DNA of 64,000 nt from Desulfuromonadales bacterium (GCA_030145205.1 JAQYVZ010000007.1:52224-116223), one strand, 5' to 3'. Numbered from the stretch's first letter, positions 1-8,823 are shown. Notes: a model not told the origin generated them from the letters alone. Program-made: numbers and translations.

Positions 1-666
1 AGCGCCTTTGACGAGTACCTGAAAGACCCCGTTAACTTTCTCTACGCGATCGGCTCGGTGGTCGGGCCGCACCCCTTCCCGAAGATGGTGCGGGACTTCC
101 AGCAGATCGTCGGCCATGAAGCCCGTGAGCAGTTTCTGACGAAATTCGGGGCGCTTCCCGATGTGGTCACCGCCTGTGTCGGCGGCGGTTCCAACGCGAT
201 CGGCATTTTTACAGCGTTTCTGGAAGATGACGCGGTGGAACTGGTCGGGGTTGAACCGGCAGGCAAAGGACTCGACACCCCGGACCATGCCGCCACCCTG
301 ACCCTGGGCAGCAAAGGTTCCCTGCATGGCTTCAAGTGTTACAACCTGCAGGATGACCAGGGGGAACCGCTGCCGGTCTACTCGATTGCTTCCGGCCTTG
401 ATTACCCGGGCGTCGGCCCGCAGCACTGTTACCTCAAGGATATCGGCCGAGTCCGTTACGAATCGATTAACGACCAGGAGTGCCTGGATGCTTTCATGAC
501 CCTCTCCCGCATGGAAGGCATTATCCCGGCCCTGGAAAGCGCCCACGCAGTGGCCTACGCGATGAAGCTGGCGCCGAGCCTGCCGAAGGATCAGCGCATC
601 CTGATCAATCTATCGGGACGCGGCGACAAGGACGCCGATTTTGTCGCAGATCGGCTGAACCTCTAA
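1..666 (+). CDS. trpB: Tryptophan synthase beta chain, 3' part
   Basis: The reading frame is open from the first base, so this is the C-terminal 221 residues of a protein normally about 400 long; the start lies left of the window. TrpB condenses indole with serine in a PLP-dependent reaction, the last step of tryptophan synthesis, in a complex with TrpA. Visible signatures are [10 protein letters not shown] near the fragment's start, the glycine-rich PLP-phosphate loop GGGSNAIG, and the LSGRGDKD segment near the C-terminus. A strong hairpin terminator follows the stop codon, and the next gene is convergent, so trpB is the last gene of its transcript. Family assignment is secure. Confidence 0.97.
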   Translation, partial: SAFDEYLKDPVNFLYAIGSVVGPHPFPKMVRDFQQIVGHEAREQFLTKFGALPDVVTACVGGGSNAIGIFTAFLEDDAVELVGVEPAGKGLDTPDHAATLTLGSKGSLHGFKCYNLQDDQGEPLPVYSIASGLDYPGVGPQHCYLKDIGRVRYESINDQECLDAFMTLSRMEGIIPALESAHAVAYAMKLAPSLPKDQRILINLSGRGDKDADFVADRLNL

Positions 667-680
667 GCACTCATAAAACT

Positions 681-710
681 AAAAAGCGGGCCAAAACTGG
701 CCCGCTTTTC
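681..710. terminator. Bidirectional intrinsic terminator after trpB
   Basis: A perfect stem AAAGCGGGCC/GGCCCGCTTT closes a short AAAACT loop. A-rich and T-rich arms flank it on both sides, so it can stop transcription from trpB and from the convergent membrane-protein gene. Confidence 0.9.
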
Positions 711-746
711 ACATTCATCCCACCATTTGTGATTTGCCGCCCGCGA

Positions 747-1568
747 CTACTCCTCCTCTAACCCTTCCCTGATCATGTCGTAAAGAGTCAGAGCATCCTT
801 GCCGGCAGCTTCCGCGATCTCTTTCAGGCTTTTCTCCTCGCTGGCCGGAATGCCATGCACGGCAAGGATCTGCAACACTGTCTTGCTGCTGACCGAATAT
901 TCCTGGCACAGATCGATCAGGGGTCTTTTGCCCATTCCGGCAGGAGGCTCACCGGGGAAAGTGCTACGCACCCGTTCGTCCAATGGCGAAATAATCAGAT
1001 GGACCTGCTTCGGGGAAGACTCATTGCCCTTGGCGATATCAAGCAGGGACTGGTCACTGTTCTCGACGACAAACCCTGCGTCCTCAAGTCGCTGCATGCT
1101 GAGGCCCAGGTCAAGTTCCATTTTCTTGGCAAAGGTTTTCAGAGAGGAGAGTTCCGCGTGCCCATAGGGCGGTTCTCCATAGAATTTCTCCGCCTTGGCG
1201 CTGATCGCTTCACCGACGGTGATAATACCGTGAAATGGCTGCACTTCAAAATAGGTTCCGAAGGAGAACAGGGCGACGATCAGCAGGGCGACATTGAATT
1301 CGCGGGTAAAGAGTTTGAACTCTTTCGCCTTGTTCTTCAGGTATGCCGTAATGGCATTCCAGTTGTAGTAGGTGTGCAGGAGAATGGCGAGCAGGAAAAG
1401 CACGCCGAGATTGATATGCAGGCTCCCCCATTCGCCCTTGGTCAGGCCCCAGAGTCGATAATCAGCCCAGTAAGCGACCCGCCCCGCCGGAACGATATAG
1501 AGAATGACACTGGTCAGTGCCAATAGGATGAAACTCAAAAATGCTGTCAATGAGGTAACTTTGCGCAT
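747..1568 (-). CDS. DUF4405-type membrane protein with duplicated C-terminal helical domain
   Basis: 273 residues. Three hydrophobic segments (about residues 8-28, 49-69 and 90-111) match the DUF4405 fold, a small cytochrome-b-like membrane domain; histidines in and near helix 2 (about H51 and H65) could hold heme, but this is inference. The remaining 150 residues are soluble and contain two similar blocks (about 142-193 and 216-266). Each has two short helices, a Gly turn and a SLxxIA motif. The start ATG is preceded by a good promoter about 70 bp upstream. It is convergent with trpB. The function is unknown; a membrane redox sensor or quinol-linked protein is possible. Confidence 0.75.
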   Translation of the reverse strand: MRKVTSLTAFLSFILLALTSVILYIVPAGRVAYWADYRLWGLTKGEWGSLHINLGVLFLLAILLHTYYNWNAITAYLKNKAKEFKLFTREFNVALLIVALFSFGTYFEVQPFHGIITVGEAISAKAEKFYGEPPYGHAELSSLKTFAKKMELDLGLSMQRLEDAGFVVENSDQSLLDIAKGNESSPKQVHLIISPLDERVRSTFPGEPPAGMGKRPLIDLCQEYSVSSKTVLQILAVHGIPASEEKSLKEIAEAAGKDALTLYDMIREGLEEE

Positions 1569-1632
1569 TGTCTGCCTCGCAGATGATTAACCTGTAAAAA
1601 GATAGTTTTAGTCTCATCCTTAAATTACATTC

Positions 1633-1660
1633 AATATATCGTATATACAGATACCGTCAA
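1633..1660 (-). promoter_or_regulatory. Sigma70-type promoter for the DUF4405 gene
   Basis: On the minus strand a TTGACG -35 box and a TATATT -10 box are separated by 16 bp, inside an AT-rich gap upstream of the start at 1568. It is predicted from sequence only. Confidence 0.6.
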
Positions 1661-1662
1661 GC

Positions 1663-2316
1663 CTAATCGCCCGCTCGACTGATCGAAATATCATCATACC
1701 AGGCTCTTGCCGTCTCTCCAGTGTTGTCGGTATCGGTCATGATTGCTATCGCCCCCGCTTCCGGAGGGTCCTCGCCGAACGCCCTCCGAAAATCTTCGAC
1801 GATGTTGCGGCGCACCTCGACCCATTGCCCCGCCTTATCGGGACCACTGGCTGCAGCGAACATCATCGCGTTACCGGTGTAGGCGTTTGGAAGGATGTCG
1901 TTCACGGGGAGATGGTTGGCCCAGATGTAATTGAGCGTCCTGGTTTTCGGGAAGAACCAGTGCGGGAAAATCACATAGACGCGGGCAGCGTAATCGTCCC
2001 CCACCTTGGTGCGTTCATTCCCCTTGTCAACCGTCTTGGCGATTTTCCAGCGCCAGGAGAGAACCGGTGTCTCGGACGGATCGAATTTGATTTTGTAGAC
2101 CAAGCCAGATGCGGAGGCATCGCTCTCTGCCTGCAGGACGTGCTCGTCACCGTCAGCTACCACGCTGTAGCGAGTTTCCCCTTCAAAGCTTTTGGTTGTC
2201 CAATGAGCACTCAGCCCTTTCTCGAAATCGTCGATGACAATCAGGTCGGGTGCGGCAGACGCTGGACCAGCGATGAACATTGCAAACATGATCAGCATTA
2301 CGGGCATACGCTTCAT
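1663..2316 (-). CDS. DUF3047 family exported protein
   Basis: 217 residues from the ATG at 2316, chosen because AAAGG lies at proper spacing before it; a longer frame starts at 2346 but has no such site. Residues 1-20 form a signal peptide ending in PASA. The mature part has the DUF3047 features: an early DDFEKG motif, a WRWKI core strand, a YAARVYVIF strand, a NYIWAN motif and a terminal AWYDDISIS strand. The fold is probably a carbohydrate-binding-like beta sandwich located in the periplasm or cell surface. No substrate is known. It is transcribed toward the DUF4405 gene but probably separately. Confidence 0.75.
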   Translation of the reverse strand: MKRMPVMLIMFAMFIAGPASAAPDLIVIDDFEKGLSAHWTTKSFEGETRYSVVADGDEHVLQAESDASASGLVYKIKFDPSETPVLSWRWKIAKTVDKGNERTKVGDDYAARVYVIFPHWFFPKTRTLNYIWANHLPVNDILPNAYTGNAMMFAAASGPDKAGQWVEVRRNIVEDFRRAFGEDPPEAGAIAIMTDTDNTGETARAWYDDISISRAGD

Positions 2317-2629
2317 AGTTGGACCTTTGCGAGAAATGTTGTCCATATGGATTCAGTCTAGCACGTTCCATGCTGTACATGTTTGTTGTCAAATCTGACT
2401 CAATCCATACTCGCAACACAGTTATTCTATTCATTCGCCGGGTGAGCCCGGCAGGCGCCCTACAAGTCGCCCACCTCCGCCAGGGCTCCGGTGGGTGGGT
2501 TCGTTGGGTGTTTTTTTCTGCATACTCTTTTTTGCACAAGCAAAAAGAGTATGACGCCGTCAGGGGGCGCGACCCCTGCGAAAAGAGATCGAGAGGGAGA
2601 CAAGAATCCCTCGCATTGACCACCCGAGA
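2317..2629. other. Intergenic region with nested hairpins
   Basis: The 313 bp between the DUF3047 gene start and the end of the iron-sulfur gene hold no credible gene. The 2317-2440 part is the DUF3047 leader and promoter region. From about 2440 to 2600 it is a block of inverted repeats (CGGGTGAGCCCG near 2440, CTCCGGTGGGTGG near 2490, the long hairpin at 2521-2553, then GC-rich text). It reads like a dispersed intergenic repeat of this lineage. Confidence 0.5.
2521..2553. repeat. Long palindromic intergenic repeat
   Basis: The arms CATACTCTTTTT and AAAAAGAGTATG are perfectly complementary over 12 bp. The pairing continues through TGC/GCA around an ACAA loop, with one bulged T. The core TTTGCACAAGCAAA style is one seen between genes in Desulfuromonas-like genomes, from memory. 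It is followed by GC-rich sequence rather than a T tract, so it is not a plain terminator. Confidence 0.7.
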
Positions 2630-4189
2630 CTATCCGTAAGGACCAGCGACGAGACCAGACCTTTCCCGTCGACTCTCCCCCTCATTAATCACCCGGATCG
2701 CACTCACTCCCTCAACTGGACATTTCGTCTCACAAATCCCGCAGCCGATACACAACCGATCCACCACCTTCGGCAACTTCAACCGCCGCAGTTCACCATC
2801 CACCAACAGACCCTTTTCCTCGAACACGATCGCCTTATCGCCGGTCGGGCAGTGCTCTTCACACACCAAACATTCGATCCCTTTGGCAAACGGCAGGCAA
2901 CGGTCCTTGTCGAACACGGCGATGCCGATCACGACCTGTTTTTTCTGCGGCAAGTCGAGCCTCCTGATCGCGCCAGTGGGACAAACCTGGCCACACAGAG
3001 TGCAGTTGTACTCGCAGTAACCGATGCGCGGCACAACCAGCGGCGTCCAGAGGCCAACCGGTCCAGCTTCCAGCAGCGCGGGTTGAACGGCTCGACCGAT
3101 ACAGACTTTCATGCACTCGCCGCAACGCACACAACGCTGCAGGAACTCCGTCTCAGGCACCGCTCCGGGAGGACGAATCAAATAAGGATTCTGCCGATAG
3201 CTCTCCGGGCCGATTTTGACAACGGGACCGACCAGCAGGCCGGCGGCGACCGACGTTATAATGCCACGACGTTGCAGATCGACACCCGGCCCACTCCGTG
3301 AAAGTGACTTAAAATTGAAACTGACCCGGTCTTCCGGGCAGTAGCCGGTGCAGTCCATGCAGAGCAGGCATTCGCTGCGATGGTGCCCCTCCGCTCGGAC
3401 GGCTCCGGAACGACACCCTGCACGACAGACCTGGCAGTCCGCGCAGAGGTGGTCAGGCGTGCGCTGCAGCAAGGCGTGGCGGGAACAGAGTCCGAACAAA
3501 GCACCCAGCGGGCAGAGATTCTTGCACCAGAAACGGTGCTCCACCCGCTCCAGCAACAGGATCAGCAGGAACACCACCAGTGTGAACAAGCCGAGGCTGA
3601 ATATCGGTTGATGAAACGCCATCAGGTTGTCCCGGAACAGCGGATAGGCCTGATTGACTACAGGTGAAATCAGCGGCACCGGATGCTCATAGAACCAGTC
3701 GAACACCTCATTGAGGCCCAGGTTGTAAACCGGGTAAAAGGCTAGGGTCAGAGAGCGCAGGAAGATCGCCAGAGGATCGAACAGGCCGAGCAATTGAACA
3801 CCCGTCAGAGCGGCAGCGCTGAAGCCGATCAGCAGCAGGTATTTAACCCGACGCCAAGCTGGCGCAAAAGCGCGGTGACCACGCCCGACCAGCAGGCCGC
3901 AGCCATCCAGAGTAGCTCCCAGTGGACAAACCCAGCCGCAGAAAAACCGCCCAAAAATCACCGTCAGGCACAGCACCAACAGGGACGGCCAGAGCAGTTG
4001 CCAATGGAAAGAACCGGGAGCGAAAAAGTCGGCCAAGGCGGCCAAGGGGTCGATACGAAACAGCAGGCTGACCGGGTATGGCAGCTCGTCAACACCCCGG
4101 TATTCGGTCTGCAGGAACAGCCAGAGGAAACCCGTCAGACAGAGGGTCTGACTGGCCTTGCGGGCGTATAGCCAGGGGGACGCTTTCAA
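2630..4189 (-). CDS. NapH/NapG-like membrane iron-sulfur fusion protein
   Basis: 519 residues. The N-terminal half is NapH-like: several membrane helices with FCGWVCPLG (C84, C88) and WCKNLCPLG (C222, C226). It then carries six CxxCxxCxxxC-type or related 4Fe-4S motifs at about 249-259, 274-284, 353-363, 392-403, 431-447 and 480-490. Between the second and third lies QRRGIITSVAAGLLVG (about 307-322), which resembles the Tat signal of NapG. The start is TTG at 4189, overlapping the stop of the upstream DUF362 gene (TTGA), so the pair is translationally coupled. The likely role is electron transfer between quinols and a periplasmic partner; the partner is not known. Confidence 0.8.
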   Translation of the reverse strand: MKASPWLYARKASQTLCLTGFLWLFLQTEYRGVDELPYPVSLLFRIDPLAALADFFAPGSFHWQLLWPSLLVLCLTVIFGRFFCGWVCPLGATLDGCGLLVGRGHRAFAPAWRRVKYLLLIGFSAAALTGVQLLGLFDPLAIFLRSLTLAFYPVYNLGLNEVFDWFYEHPVPLISPVVNQAYPLFRDNLMAFHQPIFSLGLFTLVVFLLILLLERVEHRFWCKNLCPLGALFGLCSRHALLQRTPDHLCADCQVCRAGCRSGAVRAEGHHRSECLLCMDCTGYCPEDRVSFNFKSLSRSGPGVDLQRRGIITSVAAGLLVGPVVKIGPESYRQNPYLIRPPGAVPETEFLQRCVRCGECMKVCIGRAVQPALLEAGPVGLWTPLVVPRIGYCEYNCTLCGQVCPTGAIRRLDLPQKKQVVIGIAVFDKDRCLPFAKGIECLVCEEHCPTGDKAIVFEEKGLLVDGELRRLKLPKVVDRLCIGCGICETKCPVEGVSAIRVINEGESRRERSGLVAGPYG

Positions 4190-5097
4190 ACCCGCCGCAC
4201 CTGTGCCAGGTCCATAGTGCCCAGCCCACGCCTGGCGCCGGCCACAACCGACGAGATCTCGTCTGGCTGCAGGCCGAACAGGGTCGCGGCAAAGGCATCA
4301 GCGGCGACGATATCAGGCGTGGCAATCAGAGTTTCGGTCGTACGCACATCCTTGAGACGTCCGCCCTGTGGTCCATTGGCCACCAAAATCCGGGTGGCAT
4401 CGACCACCGTCAGGGTCGAGTGGATGACGCTGTTGATGTCGGCCAAAGCTTCGGCAATGTCATGGTGCAGCCGGCCACGGTTGCCGCCGATCACCCCCAT
4501 GGTGTTCTTCATGGCCATGGTCAACCGGGAGATGGAGTGGTGCTTGGCCACCGGCACATTGATATAACGATCAGCCTCCAAGGCCGGGAGATAGAACTCC
4601 CAGCGCTCGAAGGCCTTTCCGCCACGAATGACCATCGACTGATAGGCGCGGCGATCCATGTAGTCGAGCCGGACCCGATCGGAGCCAAGACTATCGATAG
4701 CAGCACGGATGCCGCTCTGGGTATAGCAGCGGCGGGCATCGTTGCAGGTGCGATCGAACAGCAGCACGCGGCGCGCCCCCGCCTCCAGACAGAGCTCAAC
4801 CAGGGTCCGCACCACTTCGGGATGGGTGTTGGCTGCCAGATCAGCGGTGCGATCCCAGCCGATATTCGGCTTGATCACCACTGTTTCACCCGGCAGCACG
4901 AACGACTCCATGCCATTCAGGGCGGCGATGGTTTCGCGCACCAGCGCGGGAATGTCACGACCCTGGCGTACCGCCAGCGGCGGCGCCCCGGCTGCCAGCG
5001 CGGGCAGAGCCAGCAGGTCAAGGATGGGCAGTGCACCCAGAGAGGATGCGGCCAACGTCCCTGTCAGACTTTTTCGGATAAAACTGCGACGGTCCAT
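4186..5097 (-). CDS. Tat-exported DUF362 domain protein
   Basis: 303 residues. It begins with a twin-arginine motif (DRRSFIRKS, residues 2-10) and a hydrophobic stretch ending near ALAAG (about 37), so folded export is expected. The body matches DUF362: VVIKPNIGWD, an EAGARRVLLFDRT segment, YINVPVAKHHS and MGVIGGNRGRLHHDIAEALADIN. It has few cysteines (C76, C90 and C95 region) and no ferredoxin motif of its own. It overlaps the downstream NapH/NapG-like gene by 4 nt, so the two products probably work together. The substrate is unknown. Confidence 0.8.
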   Translation of the reverse strand: MDRRSFIRKSLTGTLAASSLGALPILDLLALPALAAGAPPLAVRQGRDIPALVRETIAALNGMESFVLPGETVVIKPNIGWDRTADLAANTHPEVVRTLVELCLEAGARRVLLFDRTCNDARRCYTQSGIRAAIDSLGSDRVRLDYMDRRAYQSMVIRGGKAFERWEFYLPALEADRYINVPVAKHHSISRLTMAMKNTMGVIGGNRGRLHHDIAEALADINSVIHSTLTVVDATRILVANGPQGGRLKDVRTTETLIATPDIVAADAFAATLFGLQPDEISSVVAGARRGLGTMDLAQVRRV

Positions 5098-5212
5098 ACT
5101 TGTCTCCAGAATTGATACTCCGCATCATCCGGAAGGATCTCTTTCTCAGAAAGACAACCCTGCACAGCCGACCGGCAACATCTGTCCGCGATGGAAACCA
5201 TGCATCGGCAAG

Positions 5213-5515
5213 TCAGTGATTGGTTCCCTGGTTCTTTCCGGACACGGCGACCGGCCGGTCAATCGGGCCGAACACCTCTTCGTAGCGCGCCAGGCTATCC
5301 TGCAGCGCCTGCATGAAGCGTTTGGCCTGGCGCGGTGAGGCCACAATCCGCGAGCTCACCTTGGCCCGTGGCGCATGCGGTTGAACAAACACGAAGTCGA
5401 GCAGAATCTCGCTTTCGGAATGATTAACAACCATCAGGTTGGCGTAGGTCCCCTGAGCAACAGCATCATCCAGTTGGATTTCCAGACTGGCTTCTTTCTT
5501 CTTGGTCTCACTCAT
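5213..5515 (-). CDS. DUF3467 domain protein
   Basis: 100 residues, the usual length for this small family. The core motifs ANLMVVNHSESEILLDFVFVQP and ARAKVSSRIVASPRQAKRFMQAL are characteristic: beta strands followed by an arginine-rich turn and one amphipathic helix. AAGGAGAACGAA before the ATG at 5515 gives a good ribosome-binding site. It lies divergent from glpK and 115 bp upstream of the DUF362 gene on the same strand; that gap shows no feature I could recognise. The function is unknown, cytoplasmic. Confidence 0.8.
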   Translation of the reverse strand: MSETKKKEASLEIQLDDAVAQGTYANLMVVNHSESEILLDFVFVQPHAPRAKVSSRIVASPRQAKRFMQALQDSLARYEEVFGPIDRPVAVSGKNQGTNH

Positions 5516-5672
5516 TTCGTTCTCCTTGAATAACCTTTAATTTCAAGCATACATCAGTCCCCCCAGACCACAGCACAAGAGCAGCAGTCAAAACCATTTT
5601 ACCCATCTATTTTAATCGACCACATCGATTCGAACAACCGGAACCTCTCCGCCCTGGATCAACACCAGCGAC

Positions 5673-5700
5673 TTGACTGCTGTGACAGTCCTCCTATACT
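5673..5700 (+). promoter_or_regulatory. Sigma70-type promoter of glpK
   Basis: TTGACT and TATACT are separated by 16 bp, with the -10 box 39 bp before the glpK ATG. The predicted transcript start near 5707 rules out an upstream in-frame start at 5704. Confidence 0.75.
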
Positions 5701-5739
5701 GGTTTGAGTTGTCTCTGCCCTCGCACCCAGGAGTACGCG

Positions 5740-7218
5740 ATGCCTGACTACATCCTCGCCATCGACCAGGGAACCACCGGGAGCACGGCGCTCCTGGTCG
5801 GTCACGACTTGGCCGTTCTCGGCCGCTGCACGGTCGATTTCCCGCAGCATTACCCGCAACCCGGCTGGGTTGAACATGATCCGGAAGAGATCTGGAGTTC
5901 GGTTCGCAAAGCCGTCCTCGGCCTGCTACAGACCACCGGTGTTCAAACGAAGCGGATTGCCGCGATCGGCATCACCAACCAGCGTGAGACGACCCTGCTC
6001 TGGGAGCGATCAGATGGGCGCCCGATGGCCAACGCCATCGTCTGGCAATGCCGCCGGACCCAGCCGCTTTGCGACCAGCTCAAGGCTGAAGGTCTTGAGC
6101 CGATATTCCGCCAGCAGACCGGCCTGGTGCTCGACCCCTACTTTTCAGGGACCAAACTGGCCTGGTTGCTGGACAACATTCCCAACTTGCGACCGATGGC
6201 TGAAGCAGGTCAACTCGCCTTCGGCACCATCGACACCTTCCTGGTCTGGCGGCTCAGCGGCGGTCAGTGCCACATCACCGATGTTTCGAACGCGTCTCGC
6301 ACCCTGATGATGGGGTTAACCTCCTGCGCCTGGGAGAAGGAATTAATCGAAGCGCTTGACATTCCGTCAGCCGTTCTGCCTGAAATCCGGCCCTCATCCC
6401 AGATCTACGCAACCACTCAAGGTCTCGACTTTTTACCCGACGGTATACCGATTGCCGGTGTCGCTGGCGACCAGCAGGCAGCCCTGTTTGGCCAAGCCTG
6501 CTTCGAAGCGGGACAGTCGAAATGTACCTATGGCACCGGTGCTTTTCTGCTGGAAAATACCGGCAATCAGCCGGTCGCCAGCCGCCACAATCTGCTGACT
6601 ACGGTCGCCTGGCAAATCGATGGAGTCACGACTTATGCCCTGGAAGGCAGCGCCTTCATCGCCGGGGCCGCCGTCCAATGGCTGCGTGATGGCCTCGGCC
6701 TGATCAACGACGCCGCCGCGATCGAGAGCCTGGCCCGGCAGGTCCCGGATACCGGCGGCGTTGTGTTCATCCCGGCCTTGACCGGCCTGGGCGCACCACA
6801 CTGGCGAAGTGAATCCCGTGGTCAGATCTCCGGGTTGACCCGGGGAACCACCGCCGCTCACCTGGCCCGGGCCACCCTGGAGGGCATCGCCCTGCAGGTG
6901 TACGATCTGATCATGGCCATGGCCGAGGACCGCGGCGAGCCGCTCAGCCTGCTCAAGGTGGATGGCGGCGCGGCCCAGAACAATCTGCTGATGCAGATAC
7001 AGGCTGATCTGATCGAACGGCCGGTGTCACGGCCGCACATCGTCGAGACAACGGCCTTGGGGGCTGCCATGCTGGCTGGTCTGGCGATCGGTTTCTGGAA
7101 AGATCTTGAGGAATTAAGTCGCAGTTGGCAGGAGGACCAAGTATTTCAACCCAGCAAAGACGATGTCCACCGCGACAGTATGTTGCGTCTCTGGCAGGAC
7201 GCCATCCGTAAGCTTTAA
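5740..7218 (+). CDS. glpK: Glycerol kinase
   Basis: 492 residues, the normal length for the FGGY-family glycerol kinases, which phosphorylate glycerol to glycerol-3-phosphate with ATP. The start is the ATG at 5740 behind AGGAG. Signatures: DQGTTGS (9-15, ATP), the ITNQRETT motif, WQCRRT in the glycerol site, GVAGDQQAALFG, CTYGTGAF (phosphate loop), and the GGAAQNN...ETTALGAA C-terminal FGGY block. It has its own promoter and stands alone: no glpF or glpD is adjacent. The next gene, argP, is convergent. Confidence 0.97.
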   Translation: MPDYILAIDQGTTGSTALLVGHDLAVLGRCTVDFPQHYPQPGWVEHDPEEIWSSVRKAVLGLLQTTGVQTKRIAAIGITNQRETTLLWERSDGRPMANAIVWQCRRTQPLCDQLKAEGLEPIFRQQTGLVLDPYFSGTKLAWLLDNIPNLRPMAEAGQLAFGTIDTFLVWRLSGGQCHITDVSNASRTLMMGLTSCAWEKELIEALDIPSAVLPEIRPSSQIYATTQGLDFLPDGIPIAGVAGDQQAALFGQACFEAGQSKCTYGTGAFLLENTGNQPVASRHNLLTTVAWQIDGVTTYALEGSAFIAGAAVQWLRDGLGLINDAAAIESLARQVPDTGGVVFIPALTGLGAPHWRSESRGQISGLTRGTTAAHLARATLEGIALQVYDLIMAMAEDRGEPLSLLKVDGGAAQNNLLMQIQADLIERPVSRPHIVETTALGAAMLAGLAIGFWKDLEELSRSWQEDQVFQPSKDDVHRDSMLRLWQDAIRKL

Positions 7219-7235
7219 GCCCGGGATTCGGTGGG

Positions 7236-8120
7236 CTACTGCAAAAAACGCCTGGCCCCGCTCCGGATACAGTCAGTCAGGGCCTGCAACAGTTCGGATT
7301 CAAGATTCCAACAGTGCCAGAACAGCCGCACACTGACACTTTGGTCTGACATGAGCTCGACCAGTCGTCCCGACGCGACAGCTTCACGGCTCTGCAGTTC
7401 AGGCAGCATGCCGTAGGCGAAGCCGTTCAAAATCATTCGCAGGAACTGTTCTGAAGAAGGGACATAGTGTGCCGTGAGCTGCGCAGGCGTCTTGCCGAAC
7501 TGTTGGCGCAGCTGCCGGTGGTGTAATTGGTCGTCGCGACTGAAGATGACCGCTGGCGCGCGCAGCGCGCTGTTCCAGTCAAACTCCTCGGGGAACCACC
7601 GTTCAACAAATTCCGGGGTCGCCATCATGCGGTAGCTCATCTCGCCAAGTTCATACGAGGCACACCCCTGCATCGGTTTGGCTTCAGTACTGACACAACC
7701 GACAACCTCTCCCTTCTTCAGGTAACGATGCGTCTGATCCTGGTCATCAACCCGCAAATCCAGCAAGGCATCGTGATCCCGCAGGAACTGCTCGACAGAG
7801 CCCAGGAACCATGTATCCAGACTGTCGGCGTTCAACCCGACAGGGACTGACACAAACGCATCCGCAGAAGGAGCCTGCAAACGCTCAAGATCCCCTTCAA
7901 GCAGTCTGACCCGGTTGTAATGCTTCAGATAAACCTCACCGACTTCGGTGGGGCTGGGCGGCGTACCGCGCGACAGAAGCACTTGGCCGACACGCTCCTC
8001 AAGCTGGCGGACCCGCTGCGATACAGCTGACTGGGTCAGGCACAAGACGTTGGCCGCCTTCTCAAACCCGCCCTCCTGAATCACCATCGCCAGAGCCTCT
8101 AAGAGTTTATAATCGAGCAT
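7236..8120 (-). CDS. argP: LysR-type regulator of the ArgP/IciA type
   Basis: 294 residues. An N-terminal winged helix-turn-helix (about 1-60; motif GFEKAANVLCLTQSAVSQRVRQLEE) is followed by a LysR effector domain. The start sequence MLDYKLLEALAMV and length match ArgP, which senses lysine/arginine and activates the arginine exporter gene. Here it is divergent from a LysE/ArgO exporter gene with a 100 bp AT-rich shared control region, the classic arrangement. The effector is inferred from context, not visible in the sequence. Confidence 0.9.
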   Translation of the reverse strand: MLDYKLLEALAMVIQEGGFEKAANVLCLTQSAVSQRVRQLEERVGQVLLSRGTPPSPTEVGEVYLKHYNRVRLLEGDLERLQAPSADAFVSVPVGLNADSLDTWFLGSVEQFLRDHDALLDLRVDDQDQTHRYLKKGEVVGCVSTEAKPMQGCASYELGEMSYRMMATPEFVERWFPEEFDWNSALRAPAVIFSRDDQLHHRQLRQQFGKTPAQLTAHYVPSSEQFLRMILNGFAYGMLPELQSREAVASGRLVELMSDQSVSVRLFWHCWNLESELLQALTDCIRSGARRFLQ

Positions 8121-8163
8121 TCCCCATTATTAGCACAATTAATTTAATCATAAAAATATTAAT

Positions 8164-8192
8164 TTTACTTTCCTGGCAAACTCCCCTATCTT
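8164..8192 (+). promoter_or_regulatory. Promoter of the lysE/argO exporter gene
   Basis: TTTACT and TATCTT are separated by 17 bp in the argP-lysE divergent gap. Immediately upstream is very AT-rich DNA with imperfect ATTAATTT/AAATATTAAT symmetry, a reasonable place for ArgP to bind. Confidence 0.5.
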
Positions 8193-8220
8193 GCCTGCAA
8201 ACAGCAAGGAGACCAGGTTT

Positions 8221-8823
8221 ATGTTTCTTCCATTTTTTCAAGGGGTGGGCATTGGCGGCGGGCTGATCATGGCAATCGGCGCGCAGAATGCCTTTGTCCT
8301 GTCACACGGCATCCGCCGCAGCCATCCACTGACCATCGCCATGATCTGTTGTGCGGGGGATATCCTGCTGATCGGAATCGGGGTCGCAGGAGTCGGCACA
8401 CTGGTCACCTCCAGCCCCCTGCTTTCGCAGTTGGCCACTTGGGGCGGAGCACTTTTTCTGATCTGCTACGGGGTGGGTGCGATGCGCTCGGCCCTGCAAG
8501 GCAACAGCCTCGAAACGTGCGAGCAGACCGTAAAGTCTTTGTCACACGTCATTGCCGCTACCTGCGCGGTGACATTCCTGAACCCACACGCCTATCTCGA
8601 CACGGTGGTGCTGGTGGGTAGCATAAGCAGCCAGTTTCAGGGAGAGAGCCGCTATGCCTTTGGCCTGGGCGCCTGCACAGCTTCGGTCATCTGGTTTTTT
8701 TCGTTGAGTTTCGGGGCCGTGCTGCTGGCACCCCTGTTCCGGAAGCCACAAGCATGGCGCGTTCTGGATGGATGTGTTTGTCTGGTAATGTGGGGAATCG
8801 CCGCATCACTGCTTTATCCGTGA
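8221..8823 (+). CDS. LysE/ArgO-type basic amino-acid exporter
   Basis: 200 residues from the ATG at 8221, behind AAGGAG. Six hydrophobic segments and the family motif GLIMAIGAQNAFVLSHGIRR near residue 12-32 define LysE/ArgO exporters, which expel lysine or arginine using the proton gradient. Other conserved points are CxGD after helix 2 and the NPHAYLDTVVLVG loop. It is divergent from argP, which probably activates it when arginine or lysine accumulates. ArgO versus LysE specificity cannot be decided from sequence. Confidence 0.92.
   Translation: MFLPFFQGVGIGGGLIMAIGAQNAFVLSHGIRRSHPLTIAMICCAGDILLIGIGVAGVGTLVTSSPLLSQLATWGGALFLICYGVGAMRSALQGNSLETCEQTVKSLSHVIAATCAVTFLNPHAYLDTVVLVGSISSQFQGESRYAFGLGACTASVIWFFSLSFGAVLLAPLFRKPQAWRVLDGCVCLVMWGIAASLLYP

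Noticed and set aside
4078..5115. A 345-residue plus-strand frame
   Set aside because: It runs antisense through the DUF362 and NapH/NapG-like genes, is rich in Gly, His, Gln and Arg, has no ribosome-binding site, and its opposite-strand partners are clear families.
5704..5739. An in-frame upstream start for glpK
   Set aside because: It lies before or at the predicted transcript start and has no ribosome-binding site; the ATG at 5740 follows AGGAG.
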